From Goodfellowiella coeruleoviolacea (lineage in GTDB: Bacteria > Actinomycetota > Actinomycetes > Mycobacteriales > Pseudonocardiaceae), in assembly GCF_024171785.1 (NCBI RefSeq), contig NZ_JAMTCK010000028.1, forward strand, positions 1-56,346: a stretch of DNA of 56,346 nt. Reading direction: 5' to 3'. This document shows positions 44,723-52,864 of the stretch, piece after piece. How positions within the stretch are numbered: position 1 is the first letter of the stretch; each line of letters opens with the position of its first letter. The notes beneath the pieces were generated by a model, which saw only the letters and a program-made list of their open reading frames with translations, was not told the origin of the DNA and did not search any database. The position numbers and the translations under genes are program-made.

Positions 44723-46057
44723 GTGCCGACCCCCCACGAGGAACGTTTCGACGTCGTCATCATCGGTGGCGGCCCCGCCGGGTCGTCCAGCGCCACCGTG
44801 CTGAGCCAGGCCGGTTATTCGGTGCTGGTGCTGGAACGGCTGCAGTTCCCGCGATTCCACATCGGCGAGTCGATGCTCACCTACAGCGCGGCGATATTCG
44901 ACCAGCTCGGCGTCGGCGATGCGGTGCGCGCCGCGAACTTCCCGGTCAAGAAGGGCGCGGAGTTCTGCAACCCGGACGGATCCTTCCGCCGGGTGGACTT
45001 CGCCGACCAGGGCCAGCACCGGATGAGCAGCACGTATCAGGTTGAACGCGCCGACTTCGACCAGCTGCTCCTTGAGCACGCCTCGGCCAGCGGGGCCACC
45101 GTCCGACACGGCGCCAAGGTCACCCAACTCGTCCTGGACGGTGAGCGGGTGACCGGCGTCAGGTACACCCTCGACGGAACCACGACGGTGGTGCACGCCC
45201 GCCGGGTCATCGACGCGAGCGGCCGGGCCGGCGTGATCGCCAACCAGCACCTCAAGGCCAGGAAGATCGCGGACAAGCTGCGGATGGTCGCCGTGTTCAA
45301 GCATTTCGGCGACGTCGACGAGACGACCAACCCCGGTACGCCCGGCGACATCCAGATCGGCAGCCACCCTGACGGGTGGGTGTGGGCGATTCCGATTCGG
45401 CCGGACAAGCTCAGCGTGGGTACGGTCACCCGCCCGGAGACGCTCAAGCGACTGACCCCGGAGGGGGTCTACGCCGAGCACCTCGCGCGCATCCCGCGGA
45501 TCAGCGGGCGAGTCGCGAACGCGACCCCACTGACCGGGCTGCACACCGAGAGCGACTTCACCTACTACTCGGAAACCGTGTCCGGTCCGGGGTTCTTCGT
45601 CGTCGGGGACGCGGGCTGTTTCGTCGACCCGATCTTCTCCGCCGGTGTCCTACTCGCCATCGCCACCGGCATGCGGGCGGGGAAGCTGACGGCGGACCTG
45701 CTGGCCGGTCGACTGTCCGAAGCGGACGCCATCGCCAGTTACGACCGCTTCTACAAGACCGGGTACGACACCTACTTCCGGCTGATCTACGCGTTCTACG
45801 AGCACGACTTCAAGATCGGTCGCTTCCTGAAGAGTTCGGGGGTGTGGGTGGAGCCGGTGTGGGTGGCCAGGCTGCTCGGCGGTGACTTCTGGAGCGAGAA
45901 GAACGCGCTGGCCAACCACCTGCGCGGGATCGCCGAGTACCAGACGTTCGCGCCGTTCGAGCCGCTGTTCGGCTGCCCGGTCTATCCCGGTCTGGACGAG
46001 CAGGAGTCTGCCGACGTCGCACTCGACGAGGTTCCCGCCGCGGTGCTCGTGCCGTGA
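44723..46057 (+). CDS. Flavin-dependent halogenase
   Basis: 444 residues. The FAD-binding GGGPAG lies at 15-20, and GWVWAIPIR at 218-226 contains the WxWxIP signature (Trp219, Trp221, Pro224) that separates halogenases from monooxygenases. KKGAEF near 75-80 carries the Lys typical of this family. Closest in character to the group acting on phenolic or pyrrolic substrates, often carrier-bound (SgcC3 and chlorothricin/chondrochloren types). With FADH2 from a separate reductase, chloride and oxygen it would chlorinate an electron-rich ring. The start GTG 44723 is preceded by GAGGTGAG. It is alone on the plus strand, with TAGGGG boxes in front and a strong hairpin behind. The MIO enzyme nearby suggests a tyrosine-derived substrate (inference). 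Chlorine versus bromine cannot be read. Confidence 0.9.
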   Translation: MPTPHEERFDVVIIGGGPAGSSSATVLSQAGYSVLVLERLQFPRFHIGESMLTYSAAIFDQLGVGDAVRAANFPVKKGAEFCNPDGSFRRVDFADQGQHRMSSTYQVERADFDQLLLEHASASGATVRHGAKVTQLVLDGERVTGVRYTLDGTTTVVHARRVIDASGRAGVIANQHLKARKIADKLRMVAVFKHFGDVDETTNPGTPGDIQIGSHPDGWVWAIPIRPDKLSVGTVTRPETLKRLTPEGVYAEHLARIPRISGRVANATPLTGLHTESDFTYYSETVSGPGFFVVGDAGCFVDPIFSAGVLLAIATGMRAGKLTADLLAGRLSEADAIASYDRFYKTGYDTYFRLIYAFYEHDFKIGRFLKSSGVWVEPVWVARLLGGDFWSEKNALANHLRGIAEYQTFAPFEPLFGCPVYPGLDEQESADVALDEVPAAVLVP

Positions 46058-46114
46058 CGACCGGCGCGGCGGTGGCCCGCCACGAGTAGCTCCTCGGGTG
46101 GCCGTCGACGGACC

Positions 46115-46145
46115 GAGGACGGTGTCCCACCGGGACGCCGTCCTC
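46115..46145 (+). terminator. Strong hairpin after the halogenase
   Basis: GAGGACGG (46115-46122) pairs with CCGTCCTC (46138-46145), and GTCCC (46124-46128) with GGGAC (46132-46136). One T-G wobble joins them, giving a 14-pair stem with a 3-base loop 57 bases after the stop. It would also stop leftward transcription. Confidence 0.75.
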
Positions 46146-46200
46146 CCTCCCGGTACGGGCGAGGTGTTCGCGGCGGGGCGGGTCGCACGTCGTACTTCCA

Positions 46201-46244
46201 CGACCTTGTTCCCCTTCCCGGTCGACCTTGTTCCCCTTCCCGGT
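46201..46244. repeat. Perfect 22-base tandem duplication
   Basis: The unit beginning CGACCTTGTTCCCCTTCCCG occurs twice in direct succession (46201-46222 and 46223-46244) with no mismatch. It lies in the 434-base non-coding stretch between the converging halogenase and aldehyde dehydrogenase genes; the rest of that stretch shows only two hairpins. Confidence 0.9.
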
Positions 46245-46359
46245 CCGGCTGGGCGTGGTCGCGGGGATCGCCGGCGACACCTGCGCGCCCGCCACCCGGC
46301 GGGGTCACGCGCCCGAGGAGGCATTCCGGGGCTGCCCTGACATGCCGTGCGAGCAGTGC

Positions 46360-46374
46360 CACGGCTCCGCCGTG
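46360..46374. terminator. Small hairpin downstream of the aldehyde dehydrogenase
   Basis: CACGGC (46360-46365) and GCCGTG (46369-46374) form a perfect 6-pair stem with a 3-base loop, 117 bases past the aldehyde dehydrogenase stop. It is a possible end for the MIO/dehydrogenase transcript. Short stems are common in GC-rich DNA, so confidence is low. Confidence 0.3.
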
Positions 46375-46490
46375 CCGAATGCGCCCAACGCGCGGTTCCT
46401 CGACCGGAACCAGGGCCGGGAGCGGGCCCGCGGCGGTTGCTGTCACGCGGTTCTGTCACGCGCTTCCTGGCTCGCCCCGGTCCAGCCGAC

Positions 46491-47939
46491 TCACCGACTC
46501 GGGTCGAACCGGGTGAGGGTGTGCGCCACCTGGAACTCCCGCACCCCGGCCCAGCCCAGCTCGCAACCGATTCCGCTGTCCTTCGTCCCGCCGAACGGCG
46601 CGCGCTCGTCGAGCACCGTCGCACCGTGCGCGTTGACGAAGGTGATACCGGCGTCGAGCCGGCGCGCCAGCGCCTCCGCCCGGCCCGGGGTGGCCGACCA
46701 CACCGAGGAGGCCAGCCCGAAGTTGGACGCGTTGGCGAGGTCAACCGCCTCATCGTCGGTGCGGAACGGGATGATCGGCAGTGCCGGCCCGAACTGCTCG
46801 GTCCGGACCAGGTCAGCCCCCGGGTCGGGATCGAGTGCGAGAGCTGGCCGAACGAACCACCCGCGGTCGAACTGCTCGGGATCGAGCACCTCGCCCAGTT
46901 CACGCACTGCACCGCCGGCCGAGCTGATCTGCGCGCGCAGCCGCCGGCGCGCGGCCTCGGTGTGCACGGGGCCCATGGTGGAGCGCGGGTCGAGACCGTC
47001 ACCGACCACGGTGGCCGAGACCACACGGGTCAGCGCGTCAACGACCTCGTCGTAGCGGGACCTGTGGACGTAGAGCCGCTTCACCCCGACACACACCTGG
47101 CCCGCACCCAGGAACGCGCCCGTGGCCAGGCGCCTGACCGCGGCCTCGTCCAACTCCGCGTCCGCCAGGACCAGGGCGGCGTCGTTGCCGCCGAGTTCGA
47201 GGGTGACCGGCTTGAGGTGGGCAGCGGCGGTGGCGTAGATCCGGCGCCCCGACTCCACTGAGCCGGTGAACGCGATGTGCCCGACGCGCGGATGGGTCAG
47301 CAGCACCGGCCCGATCTCCTCGGTCCGGCCGGTGACCACGTTGACCACTCCGGGAGGCAGCGCCGCGGCGATCGTGGCCAGGGTAAGCGTGGTGGCCAGT
47401 GGCGCCGTGGGCGGCGGTTTCACCACCACCGTGGCACCGGCGATCAGCGCGTGCGGCAGGCAGGCACCGAGCACCGACAGCGGCCAGTTCCACGGGATGA
47501 TCAGCACAGCGACACCGCGTGGCCGGTAGGTCACCCGGCTGTGCAGTGGCGGCCCGGGGTGGGTCTCCTCGGCGGCCAGCAGGTCGGCCATGTCGGCGAC
47601 GCCGATGAGCCGTCCGGTGAACCTGGCCAACTCGACTTCGGCCTCCCGCCGGACCTTTCCGTTCTCCCGCACCAGTATCTCGGCATACCTGCTGGTGTCG
47701 AGGTCACGCGCACACCGGCGCAGCACCGCGCCGCGCTCGGCGTAGTCCATCGTGGACCACTCAGCGAGCGCGCCGTGCGCCGCGTCGACGGCACGCGCGG
47801 CATCCACAGCGGACCCCGCGGCCGCCCGGCCCACCAGTTCGTCCGGCCGCGCCGGATTCCACACCGGAATCGCCGCATCGGGCGAGACCGGTTCGGCACG
47901 GCCCGCGATGACCAGCCCGGCGTCCACCGCGGCCGCCAT
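46491..47939 (-). CDS. NAD(P)-dependent aldehyde dehydrogenase
   Basis: 482 residues, normal for the ALDH superfamily. The catalytic Cys283 (GAGQVCVGV) and general-base Glu248 (TLELGGND) are 35 residues apart as expected. The coenzyme region IIPWNWPLSVLG and VKPPPTAPL (usually KPSExTP, here Pro replaces Ser/Glu) and FTGSVESGRRI are also present. ATG 47939 overlaps the stop of the MIO gene (ATGA), so the two are coupled and probably serve one pathway. It oxidises an aldehyde to an acid; a cinnamate-derived aryl aldehyde or an amino-acid-derived aldehyde are possible substrates. A succinate-semialdehyde or betaine-aldehyde-type role cannot be excluded on sequence alone. Confidence 0.88.
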   Translation of the reverse strand: MAAAVDAGLVIAGRAEPVSPDAAIPVWNPARPDELVGRAAAGSAVDAARAVDAAHGALAEWSTMDYAERGAVLRRCARDLDTSRYAEILVRENGKVRREAEVELARFTGRLIGVADMADLLAAEETHPGPPLHSRVTYRPRGVAVLIIPWNWPLSVLGACLPHALIAGATVVVKPPPTAPLATTLTLATIAAALPPGVVNVVTGRTEEIGPVLLTHPRVGHIAFTGSVESGRRIYATAAAHLKPVTLELGGNDAALVLADAELDEAAVRRLATGAFLGAGQVCVGVKRLYVHRSRYDEVVDALTRVVSATVVGDGLDPRSTMGPVHTEAARRRLRAQISSAGGAVRELGEVLDPEQFDRGWFVRPALALDPDPGADLVRTEQFGPALPIIPFRTDDEAVDLANASNFGLASSVWSATPGRAEALARRLDAGITFVNAHGATVLDERAPFGGTKDSGIGCELGWAGVREFQVAHTLTRFDPSR

Positions 47940-49588
47940 CACTCGGCGACCGAGTCGACGAGTTCGCCGGACCGGATGAGCCGGAGCACCGCGGCGATGT
48001 CGCTGTCCATCCGGCGATCGGCTGGCTGCCTCGGCACCTCTCGGCGGACGAGGTCGTGCACGGCTCGGGTCCGCGGGCTCATCCGCTCCGCCCCGCGCAG
48101 ATCCAGCGCCTGGCACGCGGCCAGGAGGTGTATCGCGGCCACCTCCTCGACCAGCTGGGTGACCGCCCACGCGTCCCGTGCCGCCAGCGGTGCCATGCTC
48201 ACCTTGTCCTGGTTGTGGGCCTCAGTGGACCGGGAGAACACGCTCGCCGGCATGGTCGTCTTCAACGCCTCCGCCGTGATGGCCGAACACGCGATCTGCA
48301 TCCCCTTGAAACCGTGGTGCAGCCCGGCCGCCCAGTCGCCCGGCTCGACCGGCTCGATCAGGTTCGGTGTGAGGCCGTTGTTGAACTTCTCGTCGACCAG
48401 CAGCGCGACCTGGCGATCGAGCAGGTCGGCGATGTTCGCGACCGCGGCCTTCAGCGAGTCCATCGCCTGCACCAGGTGCCCGCCGTAGAAGTTGCCGCCG
48501 CTGCGTGCCGAGCCGCTTTCGGTGTCGAACAGCGGGTTGTCGTTCGTAGAGTTGATCTCGGTCCGCACCCACGCGCTGGCGAACGTCAGGGTGTCCCGCA
48601 GCACCCCGGTGACGTGCGGTGCGCACCGGATCGAGTACCGGTCCTGGATGCTGCGGCTCAGCTGCCGGTAGCCGCCTTCCGCGTGCGGCGGGTTCATCGC
48701 GACCACCTGGTCGTGGTCCAGCGCGAGGTGTGAACCCGCGAGCAGTTCGGCGATCAGACCGGCGCTGGCGAGCTGACCGGGATGCGGCTTCTGCAGGTGG
48801 ATGAAACGGTGGAACGCCCCCCGGTTTCCGAGAAGTGCCTCGGTCGCGAGCGCGGTGCAGATGTCAGCGAGCACGGCGAGCCGTTGCGCGGCCGCGACGG
48901 TCAGCGCCGAGTACGCGGCGCTGAACGAGGTGCCGTTGATCAGGGCGAGTCCGTCCTTGGCGTGGAGTGTGACGGGGGTCAGCCCGAGCGCGGCGAGCAC
49001 TTCGGCGCTGGGGCGGAGCTGCCCCGCGTACCTCACCGTGCCCTCACCGATCAGTGCCGAGGCCACGTAGCAGAGCGGCACCAGATCCCCGCTCGCACCG
49101 ACCGAGCCACGTTGCGGAATCACTGGCAGAACGTCGTTGGCGAGCAGGTCGGTGAGCGCCAGGATGATGGCCGGGTTGACCGCGGAATACCCCCGGCTCA
49201 GGCAGTTGGCTCTGATGAGGAGCGTCGCCCGCACCACCTCCGGCGGTGCCGATGGTCCCGTCCCGTTCAGGTGGTAGCGGATGAGGTTGTGCTGCAGCTC
49301 GGTCGTCTTCTCCGGCGAGACCTGCCGCACCACGCTGTCCCCGAAACCGGTGGTGACCCCGTAGATCGCCATGCCGGTCTCGATGAGGCGGAACTTCATC
49401 AGCCATGACTCACGCACCCGGTCCACTGCGGACTCGTCGAGGTCCACCCGGGTACCTGAGCGGTTCGCCACCGCGACGACCTGGTCGATCTCCAGGCTCG
49501 TGCCGTCGAGCACGAGTCGGCCCGGGTCGGCCTCGCCCGCAGTCGTCGGCACTGAACACGTGGAATTGTCCGCCCGGACTTCTGTCAC
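47939..49588 (-). CDS. MIO-dependent aromatic amino-acid ammonia-lyase / 2,3-aminomutase
   Basis: 549 residues. The Ala165-Ser166-Gly167 triad in GSVGASGDLVPL self-condenses to the electrophilic MIO cofactor. IYGVTTGFGDSVV carries the catalytic Tyr loop, and NGTSFSAAYSALT, EINSTNDNPLFD and a Gln/Glu-rich C-terminal part (HNQDKVSMAP) fit the HAL/PAL/TAL/aminomutase family. In the selectivity segment NLIRYHLNG, a Tyr-His pair stands where plant PAL has Phe-Leu, which argues against plain Phe preference and is compatible with Tyr. Possible products are p-coumarate/cinnamate or beta-Tyr/beta-Phe; lyase versus mutase cannot be settled. GTG 49588 is chosen with GGGAG upstream; a longer frame would run through the promoter box. 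First gene of a two-gene unit with the aldehyde dehydrogenase. Confidence 0.88.
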   Translation of the reverse strand: MTEVRADNSTCSVPTTAGEADPGRLVLDGTSLEIDQVVAVANRSGTRVDLDESAVDRVRESWLMKFRLIETGMAIYGVTTGFGDSVVRQVSPEKTTELQHNLIRYHLNGTGPSAPPEVVRATLLIRANCLSRGYSAVNPAIILALTDLLANDVLPVIPQRGSVGASGDLVPLCYVASALIGEGTVRYAGQLRPSAEVLAALGLTPVTLHAKDGLALINGTSFSAAYSALTVAAAQRLAVLADICTALATEALLGNRGAFHRFIHLQKPHPGQLASAGLIAELLAGSHLALDHDQVVAMNPPHAEGGYRQLSRSIQDRYSIRCAPHVTGVLRDTLTFASAWVRTEINSTNDNPLFDTESGSARSGGNFYGGHLVQAMDSLKAAVANIADLLDRQVALLVDEKFNNGLTPNLIEPVEPGDWAAGLHHGFKGMQIACSAITAEALKTTMPASVFSRSTEAHNQDKVSMAPLAARDAWAVTQLVEEVAAIHLLAACQALDLRGAERMSPRTRAVHDLVRREVPRQPADRRMDSDIAAVLRLIRSGELVDSVAE

Positions 49589-49626
49589 CGCAGCTCCCTG
49601 GGATCGAGCCGTTGTCGCACGAGAAG

Positions 49627-49662
49627 AACCTAAACTCGCCGTTTCCCGCACCACACCCCTAA
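49627..49662 (-). promoter_or_regulatory. Candidate promoter and TTAGGGG box of the MIO/aldehyde dehydrogenase unit
   Basis: On the minus strand TTAGGGG (49662-49656) is directly followed by TGTGGT (49655-49650), 17 bases and TAGGTT (49632-49627), a good actinomycete -10. The box ends 67 bases before GTG 49588. Its position against the -35 suits an activator site. The rest of the 350-base gap 49589-49938 shows only one hairpin. Confidence 0.55.
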
Positions 49663-49879
49663 TCACCGCAACGGCGCGGCTCCGGGGTGAACACCGCACC
49701 AGGCTGGGGTTCCGCGTGGTCGTGCACCTGAATAGGCTGGGTGTTCCAGACCTCCGGACGTGTCACCGACCAGCGCACGACAAGTCCCCGCATCCGGATC
49801 CCCACGGCTCCCGCACGCGGAACAGCAGACCGACTCCTGGCGCCAGCTTCGCCGCCCCGGTGCGGCGATGACACCGCTG

Positions 49880-49894
49880 CCCGACCGGGTCGGG
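49880..49894 (-). terminator. Short inverted repeat after the LAL regulator gene
   Basis: CCCGACC and GGTCGGG are perfect complements around a single G, 45 bases past the regulator stop. Folded with a realistic loop the stem is 5 pairs, so it is a weak candidate. Confidence 0.3.
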
Positions 49895-49938
49895 GACGAC
49901 GAGGACGCACCGGCGTCATCAGCGGGGCGAGCGGGGAC

Positions 49939-52629
49939 TCAGGCGGATTCGATCACCACCGGTTCCAGCCGGGCTGGCAGATCCGCCCGCCTGCTCACCT
50001 TCAGCTTCCGGTACGCCTTGGTGAGATGCTGCTCGACGGTGCTCACGGTGATGTACAGCGACCGGGAGATCTCCCTGTTGGTCAGCCCGCGGGCGGCCAG
50101 CGTGGCAACCCGCATCTCGGCGTCGGTGAGCACCTGCCTGGGCTTGAACTCCAGCGCGACCCCGCACACCTTGGCCAGTTGCCAGGCCTGGCGTCCCACC
50201 GTTTCGGCCTTCTCGCTGTATCCCAGCTCATCGTGGACGTGGGCCAGATCCGACAGCGTGTAGGTCAGTTCGAGCCGGGCTGCGCACTCGTCCAGCACCT
50301 CGGCGGACTCCTCAAGCAGCTCCAGCCGCTCCTCCGGCTCCGCCGTGGCGGCGAGCAGGCGCAGCGCCACCCCCCGGACGCTGGACGGATCGTCGCCCGC
50401 CCTGGCGAGTTGGGCTCCGGCGACCGACCGGACCAGGTCGAGCCGGCCCTGCCGCAGGTACAGCTGGCCGAGGTCATTGCGCCACGCCAGCACCCCTGGG
50501 CGGTCAAGCTCCCAGTCCACGGTGAGTTCACCGCAGGCCGAAAAGTCGTTCTGGGCCGCGCGAAGCCGTCCGGTCGCGAGGAAGTAGTGGCCACGCGCTC
50601 GCCAGTAGTGCAACCCCGCCTGCACCTGGAACATCTCCGTCGGCACCGGCTGGTCGAGCACGGCGGCGGCCGCGTCGTGCAACCCCATCGCGGTGTAGGC
50701 CAGCACCAAGCTCCCCAACGGGATGCCGACCCGGGTTCCCCACTTCTCCACATCGACGTGGTCGAGAGCCGACTTCGCGCACTGGACGGCCGCGGCCAGG
50801 TCACCGGCTCGCAGTGCGATCAGGGCGCGCGCCGACAGCAGCTCGGCCTGCCAGGTCACCGCGTTCTGCTCAGCCGCCTGCTGGAGCAGGGTGTCACACC
50901 AGGTGCCCGCGATGGTGTGCCGGTCGACGGAAACCAGTGCGAGCAGCGCGGTGAGCAGCGGTTCGAAGGTTGAGTCGTCCAACGCGCAACTGCGCAGGAT
51001 GTGGTCGGCCCCGGCACGGACCTGCGTCTTGGTTCCGTTGCCCAGCAGGCAGTCGATCACCTCGCCGGCGTACATCCGCGGGGTGGCGGCCAGGACGGCG
51101 GGAGTCGCCTGCGCGGGCAGAACCGCCTGGGACTCCGGAACGCGGCTCAGCAAGGTCGGACACCAGTAGGTCAGCCACTGGCGGAGCAGGTTGAGCAGGG
51201 CCCGCCGCCCCGGGTCCTGGGACGGCGCCTCGGCGACCAGGCGTCTGAGCGCGGTCTCGGCTTCGTCCAACCAGCCACGGCACACCAGCTGGCTGATGAC
51301 CATGACACTGTCCTTGGTGGTCAGTTCACCGTCCTGCTGTGCGGCGATCAGCCGCGGCAGGTGTCGTTCGACGGCCAGCGGGCTGGTCCGCCACTCCACC
51401 GACGCGAGGGTCGCCCGCAGCGCCGCGCGGTCCCTGCCGGTGCCCGCGAGCCGATCCGCACTCGTCAGGAACTGGATCGCGCCGCCGGTTCGGCCGTGCC
51501 GCGCTTCCTCCTCCGCGATCCTGCTGAGCACCTGGACGCCCCAGCACTCCAGCGGGAAGCCGGCCGCGACCAGGTGCTTGGCGACAACCGTCAGCTCCGC
51601 ACCCGCCTGGTGCAGCAATGCGGCCGCGCGCTGGTGGATCTCCGCCCGTTCGGTTCCGCTGAGACTCGCCAACACCACTGACCGCACGGCTGGATGGCGG
51701 AACCACCCGTCACCCAACAAGCCCGCGGCCTCCAGCGCCCTGGTCGCCCCGACGACCGCGGTGTCGGCCAAGCCGAGCAGTGCGCCGGCGAAGCGGCTTG
51801 TCCGCTGCTCACCGAGCACTGCCATGACCCGGATCAGGTCGAACATCGTCCGGTCGCAGCAGTGCAGGCAGGCCGAAACGGCTTCCCGGAAGGCGTTTCC
51901 GACCGCAGGGGCCGCACCGTCACGGACCGCGGCGGTCGCCGTGTCGTGGATGAGCGCGCTGAGCAGTCGCAGATTTCCGCCGCTGATCCGGTGGAACGCG
52001 GGCCCCAGATCCCTGGCCGCCGCACCGCCAAGGTGTTCGTGGAGCGCGCTGGCCACCTCCGCTTCGGCCAGGGGGGTGAGCCGGATTCGGTGGAAGCGCG
52101 GACCACGGCTGATCGCAGCGTCGTACCGCTGGTAGGTAGCCGCGATGGGGTCGCCGACGCCGACAACGATCTGCAACCGGTTCGAGCGCAGCCTGCGCAC
52201 CATGAACAGCAGGCAGTTCAACGAGGCTTCGTCGCAGTGCTGGGCATCGTCGACAACGATCGCGACCGGCCTGGAGGTGGTGAGTTCGAGCATCGCCAGG
52301 CCGGACAGCCGTACCGCGTCCGCGTCCGCGGCATCCGGTACCAACTCGTCCGCGGGGTGCCCGGCACCATCGCCGACCGCCGGAGCCGGGATGTGCCGGA
52401 CGAGTTGACGGATCACGCCGAGCGGGTCGTCCTGCTCCTCCGGCGAGGCGGTCGCGGTGAGCACGAGCACGCCCCGCCCGACGAGCTGCTCGGCGAAGTC
52501 GTGCAGCAACGAGGTCTTTCCAGTGGCCATCGGCCCCTGCACGGCCACGATCGAACCGGTTCCGCTGCTGCCCGCCGCGAAGAAGTCCTGCAGCAACTCC
52601 ACTTTGTCCTGTCGGTCGCTGACTCTCAT
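49939..52629 (-). CDS. LuxR-family ATPase regulator of the LAL (large ATP-binding LuxR/MalT-like) type
   Basis: 896 residues. Near the N terminus is a Walker A loop, GPMATGKTSLL, and a Walker B strand, VAIVVDDAQHCDEAS. A long helical middle region of TPR character follows. The C-terminal 55 residues hold a LuxR helix-turn-helix (LTDAEMRVATLAARGLTNRE, then STVEQHLTKAYRKL). LAL proteins are usually pathway-specific activators of macrolide PKS genes. Start ATG 52629 (MRVSDRQDK) has GGGGAAG in front; the frame extends to 52785 but that part is rich in Arg/Pro and crosses the divergent promoter. I saw no TTA codon in it. It is divergent from the dehydrogenase gene, and the TAGGGG boxes are plausible targets. 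Confidence 0.92.
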   Translation of the reverse strand: MRVSDRQDKVELLQDFFAAGSSGTGSIVAVQGPMATGKTSLLHDFAEQLVGRGVLVLTATASPEEQDDPLGVIRQLVRHIPAPAVGDGAGHPADELVPDAADADAVRLSGLAMLELTTSRPVAIVVDDAQHCDEASLNCLLFMVRRLRSNRLQIVVGVGDPIAATYQRYDAAISRGPRFHRIRLTPLAEAEVASALHEHLGGAAARDLGPAFHRISGGNLRLLSALIHDTATAAVRDGAAPAVGNAFREAVSACLHCCDRTMFDLIRVMAVLGEQRTSRFAGALLGLADTAVVGATRALEAAGLLGDGWFRHPAVRSVVLASLSGTERAEIHQRAAALLHQAGAELTVVAKHLVAAGFPLECWGVQVLSRIAEEEARHGRTGGAIQFLTSADRLAGTGRDRAALRATLASVEWRTSPLAVERHLPRLIAAQQDGELTTKDSVMVISQLVCRGWLDEAETALRRLVAEAPSQDPGRRALLNLLRQWLTYWCPTLLSRVPESQAVLPAQATPAVLAATPRMYAGEVIDCLLGNGTKTQVRAGADHILRSCALDDSTFEPLLTALLALVSVDRHTIAGTWCDTLLQQAAEQNAVTWQAELLSARALIALRAGDLAAAVQCAKSALDHVDVEKWGTRVGIPLGSLVLAYTAMGLHDAAAAVLDQPVPTEMFQVQAGLHYWRARGHYFLATGRLRAAQNDFSACGELTVDWELDRPGVLAWRNDLGQLYLRQGRLDLVRSVAGAQLARAGDDPSSVRGVALRLLAATAEPEERLELLEESAEVLDECAARLELTYTLSDLAHVHDELGYSEKAETVGRQAWQLAKVCGVALEFKPRQVLTDAEMRVATLAARGLTNREISRSLYITVSTVEQHLTKAYRKLKVSRRADLPARLEPVVIESA

Positions 52630-52791
52630 CGGCTTCCCCAGTGGTAGAACAGTGGGCCGCTCCAGAGCGTTGCCCTGCGACAGGTCTGAAGTCGGCCGAG
52701 ATAGGGCAGGGATGTTACGGGGACGCCGCACACGCAACCGCACAACGATCGCTTCCGCCCGGCCAACCCCGAGGGGCGAAGCCACTGACTC

Positions 52792-52827
52792 TTAGGGGTT
52801 GTCGTCGCGTGTTCGCTGGAGCAGGGT
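52792..52827 (+). promoter_or_regulatory. Candidate promoter and TTAGGGG box of the hydroxyacyl-CoA dehydrogenase
   Basis: TTAGGGG (52792-52798) is directly followed by TTGTCG (52799-52804), 17 bases and CAGGGT (52822-52827). The box ends 66 bases before ATG 52865. The arrangement is almost identical to that of the MIO gene promoter. Confidence 0.5.
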
Positions 52828-52864
52828 CGATCGGAAAGCTCGGTGTCGGGAGGGGTTCTTGGCG

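Noticed and set aside
44723-46057. Reading the halogenase as a geranylgeranyl-reductase or generic FAD monooxygenase
   Set aside because: The WVWAIP (WxWxIP) signature at 219-224 is the halogenase hallmark.
47939-49588. MIO enzyme as housekeeping histidine ammonia-lyase
   Set aside because: The selectivity segment is RYH, not the usual RSH of bacterial HAL, and the context is a biosynthetic cluster with a halogenase; still not fully excluded without assay.
49659-49919. 86-codon minus-strand frame between the LAL and MIO genes
   Set aside because: Low-complexity Arg/Pro composition, no ribosome site, and it overlaps the candidate MIO control box.
52767-52776. CCCCGAGGGG palindrome upstream of the dehydrogenase promoter as an additional operator
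   Set aside because: Short GC palindromes of this kind are expected by chance at this base composition, and it is found once only.
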